DNA of 9,009 nucleotides from Planctomycetaceae bacterium (GTDB taxonomy: Bacteria > Planctomycetota > Planctomycetia > Pirellulales > Thermoguttaceae), in NCBI GenBank assembly GCA_003509805.1, contig DOMV01000278.1, positions 2,219 through 11,227 of the forward strand, in the 5' to 3' direction. Below are positions 1 through 5,960 of this stretch, piece after piece. Position 1 is the stretch's first letter; every line of letters begins with the position of its first letter. The notes under the pieces are model-generated. The model was not told the origin of the DNA. It worked only from the letters and a program-made list of their open reading frames with translations, and ran no database searches. Both the position numbers and the translations under genes were made by a program.

Positions 1-828
1 GTCGAGCTGATCAAGCCGAAACTGGTCGAGCACGAGGGTCCGAAATCCGGCCTGCCGGGTTCCGGTCAGAATTTTGACGGTTTCCGGGACCAGCGCGGCG
101 CTCGTAGCCGCCCGGACGAGCATCGTGAACGAATCTCCCCGCGCGACCCGGACGCGGCCGTCGTCACCGAATCCCTCGACATGAATGCGGGAAATCCGCG
201 GCCATTCGCGGCTGGAGAGGAGCAGATTGCGTGAAAACCAAGTTCCGGCGGTTTCGGGAAAAGAAAAGCAAAAGCCGGCAATCGCACCCAGCATCAGTAC
301 GGCGAGCAAGGACCGGGCGACCAGGCGGCGGTATTTGAACATCGCATGAACGTTGACCTGCGCGATCGTCTCGGCGGCCTCGCGGACGGTCGATTCCCAG
401 AAAACCGGGTGAACCTCCCCGATCCGGTCATGCAAATCCACCGTGGTCAACAGGGTTTCATTCAACCGGGGAACCTGGCGTTCGAACACCATTGCCAACT
501 GGTCGTCCCGGAGTTGCGCGAAAAGGCGGCGAAAAATACGCGCCCGGAGAATGGCGACGAAGGCTGCGAGCATCAGCAGCAGCAGGAAAAGGCGAACGCC
601 CCACGACGGCTGGAAAAAACGGTCGATCGCCAAGTCGAACCAAAACAGGCTTCCGAGCGCGAACAGCGTCGTCACCAACCCGTCCGCCGCGACGTAGGTC
701 CGCAAAGCACGTTCCAGCGCGCGCAGCTTCCGATAAATAATCGCCGGCAATTCCAACCGGTCGGGCGTCAACGCCGGGGAACCCGTTCGTTTCGGAAAAA
801 CCGGTTGGGAACACACGTCTTCGAACAT
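1..828 (-). CDS. DUF4175-like large membrane protein, N-terminal part
   Basis: This is an open reading frame that runs off the left edge; 276 residues are visible and the C-terminus is missing. The ATG at 828 begins MFEDVCSQPV; only a weak purine stretch (GAGA) precedes it. Hydrophobic segments lie at about residues 50-67, 77-95 and 170-189. Between the second and third is a charged stretch (RDDQLAMVFERQVPRLNETL, 107-126) that resembles the start of DUF4175-type proteins. After the third segment the chain continues with REWPRISRIHVEGF and a beta-rich stretch with ARGDSF, which fits an extracytoplasmic domain. In planctomycetes such proteins are long, with two N-terminal membrane helices, another helix and a large outer region, and often sit near MoxR ATPases and DUF58 proteins. 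No enzymatic role is known. It follows flhF on the same strand after 108 bp and may be co-transcribed with it. Family assignment is by recalled resemblance only. Confidence 0.72.
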   Translation of the reverse strand, partial: MFEDVCSQPVFPKRTGSPALTPDRLELPAIIYRKLRALERALRTYVAADGLVTTLFALGSLFWFDLAIDRFFQPSWGVRLFLLLLMLAAFVAILRARIFRRLFAQLRDDQLAMVFERQVPRLNETLLTTVDLHDRIGEVHPVFWESTVREAAETIAQVNVHAMFKYRRLVARSLLAVLMLGAIAGFCFSFPETAGTWFSRNLLLSSREWPRISRIHVEGFGDDGRVRVARGDSFTMLVRAATSAALVPETVKILTGTRQAGFRTLVLDQFRLDQLD

Positions 829-936
829 CGTCTCATTATGAACGTCCCGGAAAAGAAAGTCAATCCGCGCCGACGACCGGGCACAAAGCGCGCCAGGACT
901 GCCAGGACAACGGCATTACGAGCCGGGGACCGCGTC

Positions 937-2055
937 TCAGGACTCTTTGAAAATCCCGGCGGCAAGGCGTTCGGCGGTCGCCGGTTCCAGGTCCTGGGGG
1001 ACGTTTTGGCCGGTCGTGATATAGCGCAACGGCTGGAGGTTGCCGCGCAAAACGGGAAGCAGATTGCCCGGACCGCAGTTCTCGTCCCATTTGGAGAGAA
1101 TCAGGTCGGTGTAATTGACTTCCTTGAAACGTTCGAGGACGAGTGAAAGCGACTGGCTTGCGGCATTGGCCGGAAAAACGAGGTGGACCTCGTCGACCCT
1201 CGCGGCATCCAGGGCGGCCCCGATCGTCCGCAATTTCATGCTGTTCGCCGGGCTTGTGCCGGGCGTGTCGAACAAAATCAATTCCCGGTCCGCCAATCGT
1301 TCCAAGGCCCCGTCCATGCGCCGGGCGCCGCTGAGAATTTCGGTCGGGATATCGAGAACGTCGGCAAATCCGCGGAGTTGCTCGGCCGCCCCGATCCGGA
1401 AAGTGTCGAGCGAAAGCAGTCCGACCCGCAGGCGTTCGTGGAGATGGAAACAGGCCGCCAGTTTCGCAATCGTCGTCGTTTTACCGCTTCCCGTCGGACC
1501 GACGAGCGCGACGACCTTTCGCTTACCGGCTTCCACCCGGATCGGCCCCCCGAAATGAATCTCTTCCCGCAATTTTCGCGTCAATTCCAATTCCAAAAGC
1601 GTCGGATTATCGGCATTGATCGCCTGGGACGCCCCGGCGGAAGGCTCCCATTCGCAAGGTGCCGGATGCGACGGCGCATCCTGTTTTCGCAACCTTTCCC
1701 GGAGCGGCGCGGCGGAAAATGGCGAGGACGCGGGAAAAAGCGAATCGACCGGGCCGACCGGTTCGACATCCGGCTGCAATCCGTGGTCGGGCGTTTCGTA
1801 CGGACTGCGATCAAGCGTCTCATAAAGAGATTGACGCTGTTCGATTCGCCGCAGGAGCGGTTGATGCGGGGCGGCCAACGGCGTCGCGGCACAGGATTGC
1901 GCCGTGATTTCCACCACGACGCGACGGCGCAACCCGAAACAGGATCGTCGTTCGACCTGTCGCGTATGGAGGACGACCGCGTCACCCCCGAATTCTTCCC
2001 GGACCAGATCGAGAGCGTCTTGGAGCGTGTCGGCACGAAATGTCTTGATGTTCAC
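937..2055 (-). CDS. flhF: Flagellar biosynthesis GTPase FlhF (SRP-type)
   Basis: The product is 372 residues. FlhF is an SRP54/FtsY-type GTPase that sets the position and number of flagella at the membrane. The N-terminus (VNIKTFRADTLQDALDLVREEFG, residues 1-23) is the typical FlhF opening, followed by a basic segment to about 50 and a variable, Pro/Ser-rich linker to about 150. The NG domain carries the P-loop GPTGSGKT (186-193), the SRP-type DTFRIGAAEQL (217-227), a G3-like DTPGTSP (263-269), a G4-like SKWDE (321-325) and the closing TTGQNVPQDL (347-356). Two motifs deviate: G3 is normally DTAGR and G4 normally TKLDE/SKLDE. The GTG at 2055 is chosen over an upstream in-frame start (2121) because the family begins here and GAGGTG sits 8 nt upstream. 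No other flagellar gene is in the window. The family assignment is firm; GTPase competence is not certain. Confidence 0.93.
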   Translation of the reverse strand: MNIKTFRADTLQDALDLVREEFGGDAVVLHTRQVERRSCFGLRRRVVVEITAQSCAATPLAAPHQPLLRRIEQRQSLYETLDRSPYETPDHGLQPDVEPVGPVDSLFPASSPFSAAPLRERLRKQDAPSHPAPCEWEPSAGASQAINADNPTLLELELTRKLREEIHFGGPIRVEAGKRKVVALVGPTGSGKTTTIAKLAACFHLHERLRVGLLSLDTFRIGAAEQLRGFADVLDIPTEILSGARRMDGALERLADRELILFDTPGTSPANSMKLRTIGAALDAARVDEVHLVFPANAASQSLSLVLERFKEVNYTDLILSKWDENCGPGNLLPVLRGNLQPLRYITTGQNVPQDLEPATAERLAAGIFKES

Positions 2056-2063
2056 CGGATTAT

Positions 2064-2069
2064 CACCTC
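2064..2069 (-). promoter_or_regulatory. Ribosome binding site of flhF
   Basis: GAGGTG on the minus strand, 8 nt before the GTG at 2055. It decides the start codon against the longer reading that begins at 2121. Confidence 0.75.
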
Positions 2070-2108
2070 GATCATTAACGGACCTGTGAATACAATTTGA
2101 ACATTTCC

Positions 2109-2114
2109 AGTATA
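2109..2114 (-). promoter_or_regulatory. Possible -10 element for flhF
   Basis: TATACT on the minus strand in the 77-bp gap between the ASCH gene and flhF, giving a leader of about 50 nt. No convincing -35 is visible (the sequence 17-19 bp upstream overlaps the end of the ASCH gene). It is a candidate only; read-through from the ASCH gene is the alternative. Confidence 0.35.
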
Positions 2115-2132
2115 CCGTCACCGCCGCCGCTC

Positions 2133-2651
2133 TCAGGAACGCCGCCGGGTTCTTTTTTTCGTCGACCCTGCTTTCAACCCTGTTTTCGACCCTGCTTTCG
2201 ACCCTGTTTTCGACCCTGTTTTCCGCGGCCCTGCCAATTCCCCCAGCTTTCTCATTGTTTCATCGAACCATTGGTCCCGGGCTTCCGAAGCCCCGGCTTT
2301 CTTGTCCGATTTGCGACGCTCCCGCTCGGCAATGATTGTTTCCTGTTCCTCCGGCGGCAGGAGGCGGAAAACGATTTTATAGAGACGGTAGTCTTTTCCA
2401 AGCCGGTCGGGATACAGGCTCCTGAGTTCGGCACGAAGCTGATCGGCCGTTTCAAATCCGTCGGGAACCGCATCGGCATCACTCAACGCCTCCAACTCGA
2501 CCGGCTCGACCGATTCGACATGGACATACCCCGCTCCGGGGATATAACTTCGCCGCCCCGGCCGGACCCTGCAACCTTTCCAGCATCGCAACGTCTGGGT
2601 CTTCGTTCCGGCTCGAATCGGTTCGAGAAATTTTTTCTTGAATAAAAGCAC
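2133..2651 (-). CDS. ASCH-domain protein with KTGS-repeat basic tail
   Basis: The product is 172 residues, starting at GTG 2651 (LLFKKKFLEPIRAGTKTQTL, the usual opening of this small family); a GAAGG lies about 12 nt upstream. Residues 1-97 form an ASCH-like beta-barrel: K/R-rich first strand, GTKTQTLR, RVRPG, PGAGYVHVESVEPVELE and the closing YRLYKIVFRLL. ASCH proteins are related to PUA domains and are predicted RNA-binding; some small members act on N4-acetylcytidine, but nothing here fixes a substrate. Residues 98-142 are charged and probably helical. Residues 144-163 are five four-residue units (KTGS, KTGS, KAGS, KTGL, KAGS) followed by TKKRTRRRS, a strongly basic tail suited to nucleic-acid binding. 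It lies between the HD-GYP gene and flhF on the same strand, 77 bp from flhF; a shared function with flagellar control is not shown. Confidence 0.8.
   Translation of the reverse strand: MLLFKKKFLEPIRAGTKTQTLRCWKGCRVRPGRRSYIPGAGYVHVESVEPVELEALSDADAVPDGFETADQLRAELRSLYPDRLGKDYRLYKIVFRLLPPEEQETIIAERERRKSDKKAGASEARDQWFDETMRKLGELAGPRKTGSKTGSKAGSKTGLKAGSTKKRTRRRS
2163..2222 (-). repeat. Five 12-bp tandem repeats inside the ASCH gene
   Basis: Five adjoining 12-bp units, variants of AAAACAGGGTCG read on the minus strand, encode the KTGS/KAGS repeats. Differences are mostly single transitions (ACA/GCA; one TCG to TTG). The unit keeps the frame, so copy number can change without breaking the protein. 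Confidence 0.9.
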
Positions 2652-2712
2652 GGGAAAAACGGGCCTTCAAGCAGCATGAAAACGTCCGCAATAAGAGCCG
2701 GAGTGAGGTAAA

Positions 2713-2822
2713 TTGACAATTGACAATTGATAATCGATAACGAAGAAACGCAATTCAACTGTCACGATCAGGGTCCCCGCCTGCGTCTCCCGTTGTCCAC
2801 TGTCCATTATCAATTGTCAATT
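2713..2822. repeat. Heptanucleotide-repeat inverted element (TTGACAA type)
   Basis: Four tandem 7-mers on the left (TTGACAA, TTGACAA, TTGATAA, TCGATAA; 2713-2740) face four 7-mers in opposite orientation on the right (TTGTCCA, CTGTCCA, TTATCAA, TTGTCAA; 2793-2820). A 17-bp stretch at 2718-2734 is the exact reverse complement of 2806-2822, with a 71-bp interior. It fills the 208-bp gap between the HD-GYP stop and the ASCH start. The element is AT-rich against GC-rich surroundings. It could form a long hairpin in RNA from the minus strand, and no other terminator for the HD-GYP gene is visible. Confidence 0.88.
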
Positions 2823-2859
2823 CGACCGCCTTCTTTTCGGCTGTTATGATTCGATGAAA

Positions 2860-3924
2860 CTACCGATTTGCGCCTGTTTCGTTGACGGCCAACGCCTCGT
2901 TCGCCTTCCGCAGGGCGGCATCCTCTTCCTCGGCGAAACGGCGTCGAATGACGAGGAATTGTTCTTCCCGGGTCAGGAATGCGTCCACCACGTCCGGGTC
3001 GAAATGGGAGCCTCGCCCTTCAAGGATGATCGAGCGGGCCGAATCATGCGTGAATGCCTGCTTATAAACGCGCTTCGACGTCAGGGCGTCGTATACGTCG
3101 GCCAACGCGATGATACGACCGCAAAGCGGCATGTCTTCCCCCTTGAGTCCGAGCGGATAACCGGTTCCGTCGAAACGTTCATGGTGGGACGCCGCGATGT
3201 CCCGGGCCATCTGGAGAAACGAAACGCCGGGAAAACGGTCGAGCGCCGCACTAAGCGTGCTGGCCCCGATCGTCGTGTGGCTTTTCATGATTTCGAACTC
3301 ATGCGGATCCAATCTGCCCGGTTTCAACAGGATGGCGTCGGGCATGCCCACTTTGCCGATATCGTGCAACGGACTGGTTTGAAAAATGAGCCGCACGAAC
3401 TCGGCGTCGATCGTGTTTTGATAACGGGGAATCGTCGCCAATTGCTGCGAAAGCGTGCGACAGTAATGCTGGACACGTTCGAGATGCGCCCCGGTGTCGG
3501 CATCGCGGGACTCGGCGAGTTTGGCGAGCGCGAAAATGGCGACATCGCGGGTTTCGAGCGAAAGAATACGTTCTCCGCCACGCAGTCGCGCGAGTACCTC
3601 GGCAGGACTGTACGGCTTGGCGATAAAATCATCGGCTCCGGCGGAAAGTCCCTGGATCATTTCGCCCAGCGTACCGTGCGATGTCAGGAGGATGAAGTAA
3701 ATATAGCCGCTGAATTCCTCGGCACGGATGGCCTGGCAAAGTTCGATACCGGTCATGATCGGCATTTCCCAGTCGGAAATGACCATCCGGCAACGGTGTT
3801 TTCGGATCAGTTCCAGCGCCTCCTGCCCGTTGCCCGCGCTAATCACGTCATATCCCGCATCGGTAAGCAACCCCTTCAGGGCCATCAAAACCAGTTTACT
3901 GTCGTCAACAATCAGGACCTGCAT
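2860..3924 (-). CDS. Receiver/HD-GYP response regulator, probable c-di-GMP phosphodiesterase
   Basis: The product is 354 residues. Residues 1-118 are a CheY-like receiver with acidic pair D7-D8, phospho-acceptor D51 (VISDWEMP), T81 and K103 (IAKPYSP). Residues about 128-325 are an HD-GYP domain: H147 in DTGAHLERV, H187-D188 in LHDIGKVGMPD, HHERFDGTGYP (247-257) with the GYP signature, and ALADVYDALTSKRVYK (273-288). The C-terminus (318-346) is charged and probably coiled-coil. The family (RpfG type) hydrolyses cyclic-di-GMP when phosphorylated by a partner kinase; the metal and catalytic residues look intact. No histidine kinase is nearby, so the partner is elsewhere. The ATG at 3924 is chosen because the receiver starts MQVLIVDDS and GGAG lies 5 nt upstream; a longer in-frame reading to 3984 adds an untypical basic leader. 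The nearby flhF suggests, but does not show, a motility link. Confidence 0.94.
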   Translation of the reverse strand: MQVLIVDDSKLVLMALKGLLTDAGYDVISAGNGQEALELIRKHRCRMVISDWEMPIMTGIELCQAIRAEEFSGYIYFILLTSHGTLGEMIQGLSAGADDFIAKPYSPAEVLARLRGGERILSLETRDVAIFALAKLAESRDADTGAHLERVQHYCRTLSQQLATIPRYQNTIDAEFVRLIFQTSPLHDIGKVGMPDAILLKPGRLDPHEFEIMKSHTTIGASTLSAALDRFPGVSFLQMARDIAASHHERFDGTGYPLGLKGEDMPLCGRIIALADVYDALTSKRVYKQAFTHDSARSIILEGRGSHFDPDVVDAFLTREEQFLVIRRRFAEEEDAALRKANEALAVNETGANR

Positions 3925-3929
3925 GTGTT

Positions 3930-3933
3930 CTCC
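3930..3933 (-). promoter_or_regulatory. Ribosome binding site of the HD-GYP regulator
   Basis: GGAG on the minus strand, 5 nt before the ATG at 3924; it supports this start against the upstream reading. Confidence 0.65.
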
Positions 3934-4028
3934 ATGACGAACGAAAGGAATTCGCCGACCTCGACGGAAAATCGGAAAAAACAAGGTGTGAATAAAAAAA
4001 CGAGCGGTTCCCGACGATATCCGTACCC

Positions 4029-4037
4029 ATTATACCA
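4029..4037 (-). promoter_or_regulatory. Extended -10 promoter for the HD-GYP regulator
   Basis: On the minus strand the sequence reads TGGTATAAT, a perfect extended -10 (TGN followed by TATAAT). No good -35 is seen 17 bp upstream, which is usual for extended -10 promoters. A start near 4022 would give a leader of about 98 nt before the ATG at 3924. Confidence 0.6.
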
Positions 4038-4200
4038 ATAATTCGCGAAGGAAGATACCCCGGGGGCGCCGCGTGTCAAAACCGGGAGCGCGACGCATCG
4101 ACCGAAAAACGGCGCAATCCCGTGTCGTTTCAGCATGTTGCGATCCTGGTTCGCATCAATTGGCTGAACGAGTGTCCGTGCGTGCCGTTTTTATCGATTC

Positions 4201-4242
4201 GATGGAACCCGCTTGATGAAACCCGCTCAATGAAACCCCGCG
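4201..4242 (+). repeat. Three imperfect 14-bp direct repeats
   Basis: GATGGAACCCGCTT, GATGAAACCCGCTC and AATGAAACCCCGCG follow one another without spacers, ending 17 bp before the predicted -35 of the NIPSNAP gene. Position suggests a possible regulator site array; a chance duplication is the alternative. Confidence 0.5.
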
Positions 4243-4259
4243 CCGCTTTTTCTCGTCCG

Positions 4260-4288
4260 TTGACAAGCCCTCCCGACTCTGATAGATT
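4260..4288 (+). promoter_or_regulatory. Sigma70-like promoter for the NIPSNAP gene
   Basis: TTGACA at 4260-4265, a 17-bp spacer, then TAGATT at 4283-4288 (4 of 6 to TATAAT). Transcription would start near 4295, about 60 nt before the ATG at 4357. Confidence 0.55.
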
Positions 4289-4339
4289 GGTACGCTCGTA
4301 CTTAGGGATTCGTTTGACAATCAAACACATTTCATCTTC

Positions 4340-4344
4340 AGGAG
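4340..4344 (+). promoter_or_regulatory. Ribosome binding site of the NIPSNAP gene
   Basis: AGGAG, 12 nt before the ATG at 4357. The spacing is long, but a TTG at 4345 directly abuts the site and would lengthen the Tat signal unusually, so the ATG is preferred. Confidence 0.5.
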
Positions 4345-4356
4345 TTGCCGACACTT

Positions 4357-5196
4357 ATGAAACGACGCGATTTTTTGTCCACGGCCGCGGTCGCGGCCGT
4401 ATCGGCGACCACGGCCGGATCCGCCGAGGCGCAAATGCGTAAACTCGGGAACCGAAAAGAATCCGGACGCTCGGCGGCGGAAACGCCCCGCCAATTCATC
4501 GAATTGCGAACCTACCGCGTCGCCGGCGCTGAAAAAAAGGCGCAGCTCGTGGAATGTCTCGATCGTGCGACCGTCCCGGCACTCAATCGGATGGGTATCA
4601 AGCCGGTCGGTGTTTTTACCGTATTCGAAGACGCCAAAAAAAGCGACCCGGGATTCGCGAATGCCGTCTTTCTCGTGATCCCGCATGAAACCCCGAAATC
4701 GTTTATCCGGCTCAACGCCCGGTTGTTGGCCGATAAAACGTATCGCAAGGATTCCGCGGCGATTTTGGACGCCCCCATTGCGGAACGTGCCTATGAAGAT
4801 TGCGAAAGCGCGCTGCTTTACGGTTTTCCGACCTGCCCGAAAATCGAAATTCCGACCCGTTCGCCCGATCGGATTTTTCAGTTGCGATTTTACAACAGCC
4901 ACAATTTCGAACGCAATGCGGCGAAAATCGCCATGTTCGACGTCGCGGGCGAATTGAAGCTGTTCCGGGAAACGGGAATTCACCCGGTGTTTTTCGGCGA
5001 AACGCTTTTCGGCGGACTGATGCCCAACCTGACGTATCTCGTTGCCGCCGACAGCCCCGAGGCGATGGATCAAAGCTGGGCCGCTTTTACCAGGCATCCC
5101 GAGTGGGACAAGCTCAAAAACGATCCGGCTTTCGCGGAAACCGCGACGAAAATCCTGATGGCCGTGGTGAAACCGAGTCCGGGTTCCCAAATTTGA
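4357..5196 (+). CDS. Tat-exported NIPSNAP family protein
   Basis: The product is 279 residues. It begins MKRRDFLSTAAVAAVSATTA, a twin-arginine signal (R3-R4, FL after it, Ala-rich core) with a likely cleavage after AEA (residue 25), so the protein is predicted to be exported folded. Two NIPSNAP-like ferredoxin-fold domains follow: FIELRTYRVAGAEKKAQLVE onward (about 47-140) and IFQLRFYNSHNFERNAAKIAMF to the end (about 173-272), the second with the family's MPNLTYLVAADSPEAMDQSW and a HPEWDKLKNDPAF segment. NIPSNAP domains are dimeric alpha-beta barrels of unknown chemistry; exported versions are common in planctomycetes. It appears to be a single-gene unit, with its own promoter upstream and an intrinsic terminator directly after it. 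The substrate or partner cannot be told from the sequence. Confidence 0.9.
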   Translation: MKRRDFLSTAAVAAVSATTAGSAEAQMRKLGNRKESGRSAAETPRQFIELRTYRVAGAEKKAQLVECLDRATVPALNRMGIKPVGVFTVFEDAKKSDPGFANAVFLVIPHETPKSFIRLNARLLADKTYRKDSAAILDAPIAERAYEDCESALLYGFPTCPKIEIPTRSPDRIFQLRFYNSHNFERNAAKIAMFDVAGELKLFRETGIHPVFFGETLFGGLMPNLTYLVAADSPEAMDQSWAAFTRHPEWDKLKNDPAFAETATKILMAVVKPSPGSQI

Positions 5197-5209
5197 TCCG
5201 CGTTTTTTC

Positions 5210-5246
5210 AAGAGCCGAGACATTGATTCTCCCGGCTCTTTTTTTT
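5210..5246 (+). terminator. Intrinsic terminator after the NIPSNAP gene
   Basis: AAGAGCCG (5210-5217) pairs perfectly with CGGCTCTT (5233-5240), with a 15-nt loop and an unbroken run of eight T from 5239 to 5246. It starts 13 bp after the stop codon at 5196 and separates this gene from purN. Confidence 0.9.
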
Positions 5247-5287
5247 CACCCCGATTTTCCCCTACCCGTTTACAGTCTTTCGATTCC

Positions 5288-5929
5288 ATGAAAAAGCTTC
5301 GTCTCGCGGTTTTGATTTCCGGCACGGGCCGTTCCCTGAAAAACCTGCTCGAACGCATCGAAGACGGAACGCTTTCCGCGGAAGTGGCCGTCGTGATTTC
5401 CAGCTCCGAACACGCCAAAGGGCTTCAATTCGCCGAAATGGCCTCCGTCCCGATTGAAATCATCGACCGGATCGACTACCATTCGCACGAGGAATTCGGT
5501 AACGCGATCTTCGACGTCTGCCGGAAAGCCAAGGTCGATCTCGGCGTCATGGCCGGTTATGTCAAGCTCTTGAATATCCCGGGCGATTTTCATAACCGGG
5601 TGCTCAATATCCACCCGTCGCTCGTGCCCGCTTTCAGTGGAAAGGGGTTCTACGGCCAGCGGGTCCACACCGAAGCCCTTCGATACGGCGTCAAGGTGAG
5701 CGGCTGTACCGTCCATTTCGTCGATAACGAGTATGACAACGGTCCGGTAATCCTGCAAAAAACGGTCGAGGTTTTCGAAGACGACACGCCCGACGACTTG
5801 AACGACCGTGTCTTCGCGATGGAATGCGTCGCCTACCCCGAAGCCATTCAACTGATCGCCGAAGGTCGCGTCTCCGTCCGGGGCCGCAAGGTGAGAATCG
5901 CCCCTCCCGACGACCAGGAGGACTATTGA
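5288..5929 (+). CDS. purN: Phosphoribosylglycinamide formyltransferase PurN
   Basis: The product is 213 residues, the normal length. PurN transfers a formyl group from 10-formyltetrahydrofolate to GAR, the third step of purine synthesis, in the cytoplasm. Visible signatures are the N-terminal LAVLISGTGRSLKNLL (6-21; phosphate-binding loop), MAGYVKLL (88-95), NIHPSLVPAF (107-116) with the catalytic N107 and H109, GKGFYGQRVHTEAL (118-131), and VHFVDNEYDNGPVILQ (142-157), where D150 corresponds to E. coli Asp144 by motif alignment. The ATG at 5288 fits the family start (KKLRLAVLISG); no Shine-Dalgarno site is evident. It lies after a strong terminator, so it needs its own promoter, which I cannot place with confidence in the 41 bp that remain. 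It converges on mqnD with 31 bp between the stops. No other pur gene is nearby. Confidence 0.95.
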   Translation: MKKLRLAVLISGTGRSLKNLLERIEDGTLSAEVAVVISSSEHAKGLQFAEMASVPIEIIDRIDYHSHEEFGNAIFDVCRKAKVDLGVMAGYVKLLNIPGDFHNRVLNIHPSLVPAFSGKGFYGQRVHTEALRYGVKVSGCTVHFVDNEYDNGPVILQKTVEVFEDDTPDDLNDRVFAMECVAYPEAIQLIAEGRVSVRGRKVRIAPPDDQEDY

Positions 5930-5960
5930 GTTTCGCCGCCACGGTCGCGGCCGACTCGCT

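Larger units (their letters stand above)
3925..4356. other. Divergent intergenic region (432 bp)
   Basis: This stretch separates the HD-GYP gene (minus) from the NIPSNAP gene (plus). I see no convincing gene in it. It holds an extended -10 firing left, a sigma70-like promoter firing right, and three imperfect 14-bp direct repeats at 4201-4242. The middle (about 4060-4200) shows no structure I can name. Confidence 0.7.

Noticed and set aside
346..2100. Two long plus-strand frames (266 and 305 codons) opposite flhF and the DUF4175-like gene
   Set aside because: They oppose recognised coding sequence and their products are Arg/Gln/Pro-rich without any motif.
2713..2822. Reading the TTGACAA repeats as a CRISPR array or multiple -35 boxes
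   Set aside because: The units are 7 bp without spacers, the arrays are inverted, and no -10 elements follow at promoter distance.
2854..4041. 395-codon open frame on the plus strand, longer than the gene opposite it
   Set aside because: It is antisense to the HD-GYP gene, whose receiver and HD-GYP motifs are complete. The plus-strand product shows no family features.
5247..5287. A purN promoter with TACAGT as -10
   Set aside because: No -35 of any quality is found at the right distance, and the sequence overlaps the terminator tail.
4321..5418. 365-codon minus-strand frame opposite the NIPSNAP gene
   Set aside because: It crosses the terminator and both gene ends, and the Tat signal and NIPSNAP domains on the plus strand are clear.
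5930..5960. Short GTCG/CGAC palindrome between the purN and mqnD stops as a bidirectional terminator
   Set aside because: The stem is only 4 bp and there is no T-run on either side.
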